Shown here: positions 10,018 to 21,949 of the stretch, piece by piece
Numbering within the stretch: position 1 is the stretch's first letter
Layout: each line of letters opens with the position of its first letter
Source of the DNA: Antedon mediterranea
Taxonomy: Eukaryota > Echinodermata > Crinoidea > Comatulida > Antedonidae
Length of the DNA stretch: 64,000 bases
Assembly (NCBI RefSeq): GCF_964355755.1
Contig: NC_092678.1
Span: 11,132,922 to 11,196,921, forward strand
Reading direction: 5' to 3'
Translations under genes and position numbers: made by a program
Notes under the pieces: generated by a model
What the model was told of the DNA's origin: nothing
The model's input: only the letters and a program-made list of their open reading frames with translations
Database searches by the model: none

Positions 10018-10830
10018 AATATTGATTGGAGCTCATCCATGTGTTCTGAAAAATATTATATGTTCCAAATAGTTTTAATTAATGGAAATTATCATAAAAC
10101 AGTTTGACATTTGTCAAAATGTCAAGACATGTTTGGATAAGTAAATATTAATTTAACGGCAGCGTTGTCAACTGAAGTATTTATTTAAATAGAGGGACTA
10201 TGTGTACAAAACAAAGGTAACTAAAGTAAAAAGTACATATTTTTTCCTCACTTACTTTAAAAAAAACTGTTTAATACTATAAGTATTAATACAAATGGTT
10301 ATAGGTTAAATAATATACATACCATTTAAACAGTATCTGTTATATTACTGAATTCATTCCTGTTATTGTGGATGTATAGTACGAGAACTGTCATTTGATA
10401 TTCTTATACATTCTTTGCCAAAACCATTGTAATACACCTCAATAATTCTATGCAAATTACTCTTTTCGTTTAACTTCAATGCCCGTCACTTTTGACTGTG
10501 ACAATATTGATTGGAGCACATCCATGTGTTCTGAAAAAAAAATAATATTATATGTTATTTGTTTAAATGCCAAGACATGTTTGGATCAGTAAATATTAAT
10601 TTAACGGCAGCATTGTCAATTGAAGTATTTATTTAAATAGAGTGACTAGGCCTATGCGTACAAACATTTTGACAAAAGCTGACTAAAGTAAAAAGTACCT
10701 ATTTTTTCCTCATTACCCTTTAAAAAAAACTGTTTAATACTATAAATATTAAAACAAATGGTTTTAGGTTAAATAATATACATACCATTTAAACAGTATC
10801 TTTTATATTACTGCATTAATTAATTAATGG
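10018..10830 (+). repeat. Two diverged copies of a ~330-bp unit
   Basis: Sequence starting at ATTGATTGGAG near 10019 recurs near 10504, an offset of about 485 bp. Shared landmarks are CCATGTGTTCTG, AGACATGTTTGGAT, TTTAACGGCAGC, AAAGTAAAAAGTAC and ACATACCATTTAAACAG. The copies differ by substitutions and short indels. Between them, 10350-10500 is unrelated. No coding potential is seen. Confidence 0.8.
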
Positions 10831-10837
10831 GTGGATA

Positions 10838-10922
10838 TACTAGCCTAGCTAGCCTAGGCCTACTAACTACTACTACTAGGCCTAGACCTATCTAGCCTAA
10901 CTAGGCCTAGCCTAGTATACTG
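10838..10922. repeat. CTAG/CTAGGCC-rich low-complexity patch
   Basis: Dense repetition of CTAG, AGGCCTAG and TAGCCTAG, with ATACTAGCCTAG at the left and CTAGCCTAGTATAC at the right forming a loose inverted repeat. Shorter AGGCCTA motifs recur at 10646-10652 and 10990. Such patches are frequent in some echinoderm genomes (recalled, not checked). Confidence 0.7.
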
Positions 10923-11603
10923 GACATCATCGCTGATGTAATCATTATTATTACCCAGTCCACCCCATCCAGATATCCATCCTAGTGCTAGGCCTATGTT
11001 AAGTTTTAAAATTTTAAATTAATATTATCACTTAAACTAAGCCTAGGCTAATGTATTTTTTTAAAATAAAAAATAATCATTATCTTTATATACAAGCCAA
11101 GCCAAGTCGCGTCAACCTGGTAAGTGGACTTGACTACCCACGTGGGTAGATGGGGCGATCTTTGGCCATGCTGTTACAATTCAAATACGGTTCACGTCAA
11201 GCTGAAACCTTATTTTAACAATTCTCGTAACAATTGCCTACCAAATAAAATAAATATCAGTTCCTAAAGTGACTAACAACTAATTATATATAAATATCCA
11301 AATTTAACCATATTTTTACATTGAATAATTACTAATTTTAAGCATATTTACACTCTAATTTCAACTACTCACCAGGCTTCGAAGAAACACGCTTTCTTTC
11401 TCGCCATCCCATAGTAAGATAAAATAACCGCTCATTTAACATTTTCTCATGAATATTCATATTTTTTTTCGTTTTTAAGGCTCTAATTCGTTAATTGTAG
11501 AGGTCAATCACAAAATCTCAGAAAAAACGTGGCTTCCGGGTAAAATTATAGTGCGCCCTCTCTGGTTAGTTTATGGAAAATATTAGATTAAAACTATAGA
11601 GGG
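10923..11603. other. Non-coding right part of the putative DNA element
   Basis: No open frame or RNA gene is recognised. It contains a perfect 16-bp palindrome, CTACCCACGTGGGTAG, at 11134-11149 and a perfect 12-bp palindrome, ATGAATATTCAT, at 11449-11460. It ends in the inverted-repeat terminus near 11592-11603, with a GCGCCCTCTCTGG segment about 50 bases inside. Confidence 0.6.
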
Positions 11604-12398
11604 GGTATGACTTTTTGTCAATAACGAAACCACCGTGAAGTCTGAATAATTACCTAAGCATTGTTAGGCTAGTGGATAGGAACTTTCACTCATCACATGT
11701 GTATAATTGTTGTAGTGATGCGAGCGTGGTCGCTTACATACATGTCCTGACTTGTACCTAATGAATATTCATGAGGCCCTCAGTCTTAGGACGAAAGATT
11801 GTAATTTTATATAATTATCGATATCAGCCGTGATATTTATGTATAATATCCAGGTTATTTAGTTCTATTAAACTACCGTATAACCTGAGATTAAAGTAGT
11901 TAACTGATTTTAGATCATTAATATTTCAACACTTATTTTTGGTGAACTTGTATTATTCGCAGTATTTATGACAATGCCTGAACTACATATGAGTAGTTTT
12001 CTGATTGTGTCATTTGTGTGTTTACTTATAAGGTTACAGTTTGGTTGGTCGATACCATTCTCATTTGAGGTAATTTGCCTCACAGTTGTGTTGTGACTGT
12101 GTTGGATACCTATAGAAGGCAGGAGAGATCAAAATTCACGGTATGCATAGTATCACTACAGTGGTAAAACATAAGCTTTGTATTAATTAAACAAAATAGT
12201 AGTAGCCATTATACAATAAAGGATCTCTTATATTAAAAGATAATTATAATCACATTTTTGTAACTTTAAACCAATATATTACATTACTTTGTTATTCGTT
12301 TTGCTAATAATAATACCTTTTATTATAGCAACCTGTTTCTATGAATAAAGTTTGATTCAAGTAACTTGTTTTCGTAATTCGTAATTCCTGCCTGTACA
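11604..12398 (+). repeat. BEL-A right (3') LTR, main part
   Basis: The last 228 bases (12171-12398) match the left LTR fragment. The segment ends CTGTACA at 12398, directly against the first satellite monomer. The upstream part, 11604-12170, has no partner in the window. It includes the palindrome ATGAATATTCAT at 11761-11772, which also occurs in the BEL-B LTRs. A TG at 11608-11609 after a purine run offers an alternative LTR start of about 790 bp. No protein is expected here and none is seen. Confidence 0.65.
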
Positions 12399-12516
12399 CT
12401 GGCCATTGTATTGAGTTGTACCATTGAATGGAACAAAATAATTAATTGCTGGCCATTGTATTGAGTTGTACAATAGAATGGAACAAAATGATTAATTGCT
12501 GGCCATTGTATTGAGT

Positions 12517-15500
12517 TGTACCATTGAATGGAACAAAATGATTAATTGCTGGCCATTGTATTGAGTTGTACCATTGAATGGAACAAAATGATTAATTACT
12601 AACCATTTTATTGAGTTGTACCATTGAATGGAACAAAATGATTAATTATTGGCCATTGTATTGAGTTGTAATATTGAATGGAACAAAATGATTAATTACT
12701 AACCATTGTATTGAGTTGTACTATTGAATGGAACAAAATGATTAATTACTAACCATTGTATTGAGTTGTACCATTGAATGGAACATAATGATTAATTACT
12801 GACCATTGAATGGAACAAAATGATTAATTACTGGCCATTGTATTGAGTTGTACCATTGAATGGAACAAAATGATTAATTACTGGCCATTGTATTGAGTTG
12901 TACCATTGAATGGAACAAAATGATTAATTGCTGGCCATTGTATTGGGTTGTACCATTGAATGGAACAAAATGATTAATTACTAACCATTGTATTGAGTTG
13001 TACCATTGAATGGAACAAAATGATTAATTATTGGCCATTGTATTGAGTTGTACTATTGAATGGAACAAAATGATTAATTACTAACCATTGTATTGAGTTG
13101 TACTATTGAATGGAACAAAATGATTAATTACTAACCATTATATTGAGTTGTACCATTGAATGGAACAAAATGATTAATTACTGGCCATTGTATTGAGTTG
13201 TACCATTGAATGGAACAAAATGATTAATTGCTGGCCATTGTATTGGGTTGTACCATTGAATGGAATAAAATGATTAATTACTGGCCATTGTATTGAGTTG
13301 TACCATTGAATTGAACAAAATGATTAATTACTGGCCAATGTATTGAGTTGTGCCATTGAATTGAACAAAATGATTAATTACTGGCCATTGTATTGAGTTG
13401 TACCATTGAATGGAACAAAATTATTAATTACTGGCCATTGTATTGACTTGTACCATTGAATGGAAAAAATGATTAATTACTGGCCATTGTATTGAGTTGT
13501 ACCATTGAATGGAACAAAATGATTAATTGCGGGCCATTGTATTGGGTTGTACCATTGAATGGAACAAAATGATTAATTACTAACCATTGTATTGAGTTGT
13601 ACCATTGAATGGAACAAAATGATTAATTATTGGCCATTGTATTGAGTTGTACTATTGAATGGAACAAAATGATTAATTACTAACCATTGTATTGAGTTGT
13701 ACTATTGAATGGAACAAAATGATTAATTACTAACCATTGTATTGAGTTGTACCATTGAATGAAACAAAATGATTAATTACTGGCCATTGTATTGAGTTGT
13801 ACCATTGAATGGAACAAAATGATTAATTACTGGCCATTGTATTGAGTTGTACCATTGAATTGAACAAAATGATTAATTACTGGCCTTTGTATTGAGTTGT
13901 GCCATTGAATTGAACAAAATGATTAATTACTGGCCATTGTATTGAGTTGTACCATTGAATGGAACAAAATGATTAATTACTGGCCATTGTATTGACTTGT
14001 ACCATTGAATGGAACAAAATGATTAATTACTGGCCATTGTACTGAGTTGTACCATTGAATGGAACAAAATGATTAATTACTGACCATTGAATGGAACAAA
14101 ATGATTAATTACTGGCCATTGTAATGAGTTGTACCATTGAATTGAACAAAATGATTAATTACTGGCCATTGTATTGAGTTGTGCCATTGAATTGAACAAA
14201 ATGATTAATTACTGGCTATTGTATTGAGTTGTACCATTGAATGGAACAAAATGATTAATTACTGGCCATTGTATTGACTTGTACCATTGAATGGAACAAA
14301 ATGATTAATTACTGGCCATTGTACTGAGTTGTACCATTGAATGGAACAAAATGATTAATTGCTGGCCATTGTATTGAGTTGTACCATTGAATGGAACAAA
14401 ATGATTAATTACTAACCATTTTATTGAGTTGTACCATTGAATGGAACAAAATGATTAATTATTGGCCATTGTATTGAGTTGTAATATTGAATGGAACAAA
14501 ATGATTAATTACTAACCATTGTATTGAGTTGTACTATTGAATGGAACAAAATGATTAATTACTAACCATTGTATTGAGTTGTACCATTGAATGGAACATA
14601 ATGATTAATTACTGACCATTGAATGGAACAAAATGATTAATTACTGGCCATTGTATTGAGTTGTACCATTGAATGGAACAAAATGATTAATTACTGGCCA
14701 TTGTATTGAGTTGTACCATTGAATGGAACAAAATGATTAATTGCTGGCCATTGTATTGGGTTGTACCATTGAATGGAACAAAATGATTAATTACTAACCA
14801 TTGTATTGAGTTGTACCATTGAATGGAACAAAATGATTAATTATTGGCCATTGTATTGAGTTGTACTATTGAATGGAACAAAATGATTAATTACTAACCA
14901 TTGTATTGAGTTGTACTATTGAATGGAACAAAATGATTAATTACTAACCATTATATTGAGTTGTACCATTGAATGGAACAAAATGATTAATTACTGGCCA
15001 TTGTATTGAGTTGTACCATTGAATGGAACAAAATGATTAATTGCTGGCCATTGTATTGGGTTGTACCATTGAATGGAATAAAATGATTAATTACTGGCCA
15101 TTGTATTGAGTTGTACCATTGAATTGAACAAAATGATTAATTACTGGCCAATGTATTGAGTTGTGCCATTGAATTGAACAAAATGATTAATTACTGGCCA
15201 TTGTATTGAGTTGTACCATTGAATGGAACAAAATTATTAATTACTGGCCATTGTATTGACTTGTACCATTGAATGAAAAAAAATGATTAATTACTGGCCA
15301 TTGTATTGAGTTGTACCATTGAATGGAACAAAATGATTAATTGCGGGCCATTGTATTGGGTTGTACCATTGAATGGAACAAAATGATTAATTACTAACCA
15401 TTGTATTGAGTTGTACCATTGAATGGAACAAAATGATTAATTATTGGCCATTGTATTGAGTTGTACTATTGAATGGAACAAAATGATTAATTACTAACCA

Positions 15501-16153
15501 TTGTATTGAGTTGTACTATTGAATGGAACAAAATGATTAATTACTAACCATTGTATTGAGTTGTACCATTGAATGGAACAAAATGATTAATTACTGGCCA
15601 TTGTATTGAGTTGTACCATTGAATGGAACAAAATGATTAATTACTGGCCATTGTATTGAGTTGTACCATTGAATTGAACAAAATGATTAATTACTGGCCT
15701 TTGTATTGAGTTGTGCCATTGAATTGAACAAAATGATTAATTACTGGCCATTGTATTGAGTTGTACCATTGAATGGAACAAAATGATTAATTACTGGCCA
15801 TTGTATTGACTTGTACCATTGAATGGAACAAAATGATTAATTACTGGCCATTGTACTGAGTTGTACCATTGAATGGAACAAAATGATTAATTACTGACCA
15901 TTGAATGGAACAAAATGATTAATTACTGGCCATTGTAATGAGTTGTACCATTGAATTGAACAAAATGATTAATTACTGGCCATTGTATTGAGTTGTGCCA
16001 TTGAATTGAACAAAATGATTAATTACTGGCTATTGTATTGAGTTGTACCATTGAATGGAACAAAATGATTAATTACTGGCCATTGTATTGACTTGTACCA
16101 TTGAATGGAACAAAATGATTAATTACTGGCCATTGTACTGAGTTGTACCATTG
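12517..16153 (+). repeat. Higher-order pair, period 1813-1814 bp
   Basis: The order of variant monomers in about 12517-14340 repeats in about 14330-16153. Diagnostic landmarks: AACCATTTTATTG at 12601 and 14414, GTAATATTG at 12668 and 14481, and GGCTATTG in the second half. The offset changes from 1813 to 1814 through a one-base indel in an A run. This equals roughly 36-37 monomers. Confidence 0.85.
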
Positions 16154-17559
16154 AATGGAACAAAATGATTAATTACTAACCATTGTATTGAGTTGTACCA
16201 TTGAATGGAACAAAATGATTAATTACTGGCCATTGAATTGAGTTGTACCATTGAATGGAACAAAATGATTAATTACTGGCCATTGTACTGAGTTGTACCA
16301 TTGAATGGAAAAAATGATTAATTACTAACCATTGTATTGAGTTGTACCATTGAATGGAACAAAATGATTAATTACTGGCCATTGAATTGAGTTGTACCAT
16401 TGAATGAAACAAAATGATAAATTACTGGCCATTGAATTGAGTTGTACCATTGAATGGAACAAAATGATTAATTACTGGCCATTGTATTAAGTTGTACCCT
16501 TGAATGGAACAAAATGATTAATTATTGGCCATTGTATTGAGTTGTACCATTCAATGGAAAAAAATGATTTATTACTGGCCATTGTATTGACTTGTACCAT
16601 TGAATGGAACAAAATGATTAATTACTGGCCATTGTATTGAGTTGTACCATTGAATTGAACAAAATGATTAATTACTGGCCATTGTATTGAGTTGTACCAT
16701 TGAATGGAACAAAATGATTAATTACTGGCCATTGTATTGAGTTGTACTATTGAATGGAACAAAATGATTAATTACTAACCATTGTATTGAGTTGTTCTAT
16801 TGAATGGAACAAAATGAATAATTACTAACCATTGTATTGAGTTGTACCATTGAATGGAACAAATGATTAATTACTGACCATTGAATGGAACAAAATGATT
16901 AATTACTGGCCATTGTAATGAGTTGTACCATTGAATTGAACAAAATGATTATTTACTGGCCATTGTATTGAGTTGTGCCATTGAATTGAACAAAATGACT
17001 AATTACTGGCCATTGTATTGAGTTGTACCATTGAATGGAACAAAATGATTAATTACTGGCCATTGTATTGACTTGTACCATTGAATGGAACAAAATGATT
17101 AATTACTGGCCATTGTACTGAGTTGTACCATTGAATGGAACGAAATGATTAATTACTGGCCATTGTATTGAGTTGTACCATTGAATGGAACAAAATGATT
17201 AATTACTGGCCATTGAATTGAGTTGTACCATTGAATGGAACAAAATGATTAATTACTGGCCATTGTATTGAGTTGTACCCTTGAATGGAACAAAATGATT
17301 AATTACTGGCCATTGAATTGAGTTGTACCATTGAATGGAACAAAATGATTAATTACTGGCCATTGTATTAAGTTGTACCCTTGAATGGAACAAAATGATT
17401 AATTATTGGCCATTGTATTGAGTTGTACCATTCAATGGAAAAAATGATTTATTACTGGCCATTGTATTGACTTGTACCATTGAATGGAACAAAATGATTA
17501 ATTACTGGCCATTGTATTGAGTTGTACCATTGAATTGAACAAAATGATTAATTACTGGC

Positions 17560-20150
17560 CATTGTATTGAGTTGTACCATTGAATGGAACAAAATGATTA
17601 ATTACTGGCCATTGTATTGAGTTGTACCATTGAATGGAACGAAATGATTAATTACTGGCCATTGTATTGAGTTGTACCATTGAATGGAACAAAATGATTA
17701 ATTACTAACCATTGTATTAAGTTGTACCATTGAATGGAACAAAATGATTAATTACTGGCCATTGAATTGAGTTGTACCATTGAATGGAACAAAATGATTA
17801 ATTACTGGCCATTGTATTGAGTTGTACCCTTGAATGGAACAAAATGATTAATTACTGGCCATTGAATTGAGTTGTACCATTGAATGGAACAAAATGATTA
17901 ATTACTGGCCATTATATTGAGTTGTACCCTTGAATGGAACAAAATGATTAATTATTGGCCATTGTATTGAGTTGTACCATTCAATGGAACAAAATGATTA
18001 CTTACTGGCCATTTTATTGAGTTGTACCATTGAAGGGAACAAATGATTAATTACTGGCCATTGTATTGAGTTGTTCCATTGAATGGAACAAAATGATTAA
18101 TTACTGGCCATTGTATTGAGTTGTACCATTGAATGGAACAAAATGATTAATTACTGGCCATTGTATTGAGTTGTACCATTGAATGGAAAGAAATGATTAA
18201 TTACTGGCCATTGTATTGAGTTGTACCATTGAATGGAACAAAATGTTTAATTACTGGCCATTGTATTGATTTGTATCATTGAATGGAACAAATGATTAAT
18301 TACTGGCCATTGTATTGAGTTGTACCATTGAATGGAACAAACTGATTAATTACTGGCCATTGTATTGAGTTGTACCATTGAATGGAACAAAATGATTAAT
18401 TACTGGCCATTGTATTGAGTTTTATCATTGAATGGAACAAAATGATTAATTACTGGCCATTGTATTGAGTTGTACCATTGAATGGAACAAAATGATTAAT
18501 TACTGGCCATTGTATTGAGTTGTACCATTGAATGGAACGAAATGATTAATTACTGGCCATTGTATTGAGTTGTACCATTGAATGGAACAAAATGATTAAT
18601 TATTGGCCATTGTATTGAGTTGTACTATTGAATGGAACAAAATGATTAATTACTAACCATTGTATTGAGTTGTACCATTGAATTGAACAAAATGATTAAT
18701 TACTGACCATTGTATTGAGTTGTGCCATTGAATTGAACAAAATGATTAATTACTGGCCATTGTATTGAGTTGTACCATTGAATGGAACAAAATGATTAAT
18801 TACTGGCCATTGTATTGAGTTGTACCATTGAATGGAACAAAATGATTAATTACTGGCCATTGTATTGAGTTGTACCATTTAATGGAACGAAATGATTAAT
18901 TACTGGCCATTGTATTGAGTTGTACCATTGAATGGAACAAAATGATTAATTATTGGCCATTGTATTGAGTTTTACCATTGAATGGAACTGAATTATTAAT
19001 TACTGGACATTGTATTGAGTTGTACCATTGAATGGAACAAAATGATTAATTACTGGCCATTGTATTGAGTTGTACCATTGAATGGAACGAAATGATTAAT
19101 TACTGGCCATTGTATTGAGTTGTACCATTGAATGGAACAAAATGATTAATTACTAACCATTGTATTAAGTTGTACCATTGAATGGAACAAAATAATTAAT
19201 TACTGGCCATTGAATTGAGTTGTACCATTGAATGGAACAAAATGATTAATTACTGGCCATTGTATTGAGTTGTACCCTTGAATGGAACAAAATGATTAAT
19301 TACTGGCCATTGAATTGAGTTGTACCATTGAATGGAACAAAATGATTAATTACTGGCCATTATATTGAGTTGTACCCTTGAATGGAACAAAATGATTAAT
19401 TATTGGCCATTGTATTGAGTTGTACCATTCAATGGAACAAAATGATTACTTACTGGCCATTTTATTGAGTTGTACCATTGAAGGGAACAAATGATTAATT
19501 ACTGGCCATTGTATTGATTTGTTCCATTGAATGGAACAAAATGATTAATTACTGGCCATTGTATTGAGTTGTACCATTGAATGGAACAAAATGATTAATT
19601 ACTGGCCATTGTATTGAGTTGTACCATTGAATGGAAAGAAATGATTAATTACTGGCCATTGTATTGAGTTGTACCATTGAATGGAACAAAATGATTAATT
19701 ACTGGCCATTGTATTGATTTGTATCATTGAATGGAACAAATGATTAATTACTGGCCATTGTATTGAGTTGTACCATTGAATGGAACAAACTGATTAATTA
19801 CTGGCCATTGTATTGAGTTGTACCATTGAATGGAACAAAATGATTAATTACTGACCATTTTATTGAGTTTTATCATTGAATGGAACAAAATGATTAATTA
19901 CTGGCCATTGTATTGAGTTGTACCATTGAATGGAACAAAATGATTAATTACTGGCCATTGTATTGAGTTGTACCATTGAATGGAACGAAATGATTAATTA
20001 CTGGCCATTGTATTGAGTTGTACCATTGAATGGAACAAAATGATTAATTATTGGCCATTGTATTGAGTTGTACTATTGAATGGAACAAAATGATTAATTA
20101 CTAACCATTGTATTGAGTTGTACCATTGAATGGAACAAAATGATTAATTA
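17560..20150 (+). repeat. Higher-order pair, period 1448 bp
   Basis: Landmarks recur exactly 1448 bp apart: AACGAAATG at 17639 and 19087, CTTACTGGCC at 18001 and 19449, the TTGTTCCATTG variant at 18073 and 19521, and GAGTTTTATC at 18417 and 19865. Similarity holds for about 1.1 kb (17.56-18.70 kb against 19.01-20.15 kb), then the variant order diverges. Confidence 0.8.
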
Positions 20151-21949
20151 CTGACCATTGAATGGAACAAAATGATTAATTACTGGCCATTGTATTGAGT
20201 TGTACCATTGAATTGAACATAATGATTAATTACTGGCCATTGTATTGAGTTGTGCCATTGAATTGAACAAAATGATTAATTACTGGCCATTGTATTGAGT
20301 TGTACCATTGAATGGAACAAAATGATTAATTACTGGCCATTGTATTGATTTGTATCATTGAATGGAACAAATGATTAATTACTGGCCATTGTATTGAGTT
20401 GTACCATTGAATGGAACAAACTGATTAATTACTGGCCATTGTATTGAGTTGTACCATTGAATGGAACGGAATTATTAATTACTGGCCATTGTATTGAGTT
20501 GTACCATTGAATGGATCAAAATGATTAATTACTGGCCATTGTATTGAGTTGTACCATTGAATGGAACAAACTGATTAATTACTGGCCATTGTATTGAGTT
20601 GTACCATTGAATGGAACAAAATGATTAATTACTGGCCATTGTATTGAGTTGTACCATTGAATGGAACGAAATGATTAATTACTGGCCATTGTATTGAGTT
20701 GTACCATTGAATGGAACAAAATGATTAATTATTGGCCATTGTATTGAGTTGTACTATTGAATGGAACAAAATGATTAATTACTAACCATTGTATTGAGTT
20801 GTACCATTGAATGGAACAAAATGATTAATTACTGACCATTGAATGGAACAAAATGATTAATTACTGGCCATTGTATTGAGTTGTACCATTGAATTGAACA
20901 AAATGATTAATTACTGGCCATTGTATTGAGTTGTGCCATTGAATTGAACAAAATGATTAATTACTGGCCATTGTATTGAGTTGTACCATTGAATGGAACA
21001 AAATGATTAATTACTGGCCATTGTATTGACTTGTACCATTGAATTGAACAAAATGATTAATTACTGGCCATTGTATTGAGTTGTACCATTGAATGGAACA
21101 AAATGATTAATTACTGGCCATTGTATTGACTTGTACCATTGAATGGAACAAAATGATTAATTACTGGCCATTGTATTGAGTTGTACCATTGAATGGAACA
21201 AAATGATTAATTACTGGCCATTGTATTGAGTTGTACCATTGAATGGAACAAAATGATTAATTACTAACCATTGTATTGAGTTGTACCATTGAATGGAACA
21301 AACTGACTAATTACTGGCCATTGTATTGAGTTGTACCATTGAATGGAACGAAATGATTAATTACTGGCCATTGTATTGAGTTGTTCCATTGAATGGAACA
21401 AAATGATTAATTACTAACCATTGTATTGAGTTGTACCATTGAATGGAACAAAATGATTAATTACTGGCCATTGAATTGAGTTGTACCATTGAATGGAACA
21501 AAATGATTAATTACTGGCCATTGTATTGAGTTGTACCCTTGAATGGAACAAAATGATTAATTACTGGCCATTTAATTGAGTTGTACCATTGAATGGAACA
21601 AAATGAATAATTACTGGCCATTGCATTGAGTTGTACCCTTGAATGGAACAAAATGATTAATTTTTGGCCATTTTATTGAGTTGTACCATTCAATGGAACA
21701 AAATGATTACTTACTGGCCATTTTATTGAGTTGTACCATTGAAGGGAACAAATGATTAATTACTGGCCATTGTATTGAGTTGTACCATTGAATGGAACAA
21801 AATGATTAATTACTGGCCATTGTATTGAGTTGTACCATTGAATGGAACGAAATGATTAATTACTGGCCATTGTATTGAGTTGTACCATTGAATGGAACAA
21901 AATGATTAATTACTAACCATTGTATTGAGTTGTACCATTGAATGGAACA

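Larger units (their letters stand above)
7544..11603. mobile_element. Putative DNA element inserted in the BEL-A right LTR
   Basis: The left side has CCCTCTAAAGTT at 7544-7555 and the right side, read in reverse, has CCCTCTATAGTT at 11592-11603, an imperfect terminal inverted repeat. Just outside both, TATTGAC and an AAAGT segment recur at similar distances, so the repeat may be longer (about 7525 and 11620). The interior carries a spliced gene on the plus strand (7734-9677) and AT-rich non-coding DNA. A retrotransposed copy would lose sense-strand introns, so insertion after BEL-A integrated is more likely than capture by BEL-A. No clear target duplication was identified, and the superfamily is unknown. 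Confidence 0.45.
57..12398 (+). mobile_element. BEL-A: degenerate BEL/Pao LTR retrotransposon with nested insertions
   Basis: The order LTR - gag (coiled coil, DUF1759-like region, zinc knuckles) - aspartic protease - reverse transcriptase - RNase H - integrase - LTR on the plus strand is that of BEL/Pao elements. Repeat copies at 57-287 and 12171-12398 differ by three substitutions and one 3-bp indel. The coding part is dead: in-frame stops near 3602, 3731, 4998, 5202, 5826 and 6125, frame changes near 3720, 4420, 4755, 5840, 6130 and 6740, and a deletion near 5656. A LINE interrupts gag (651-3026) and another insertion appears to interrupt the right LTR (about 7544-11603). The true left end lies outside the window. 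No envelope-like gene is seen. The family is secure; the exact limits are less so. Confidence 0.85.

Noticed and set aside
7398-12398. A captured host gene carried as part of BEL-A between pol and the 3' LTR
   Set aside because: The gene is on the same strand as BEL-A and keeps its introns, which would be spliced out during retrotransposition. A later insertion is more likely, although the point is not closed.
57-12398. An envelope-like gene making BEL-A or BEL-B a retrovirus-like element
   Set aside because: Neither element has a frame between integrase and the 3' LTR with signal or membrane segments. The spaces are about 110 and 210 bases.
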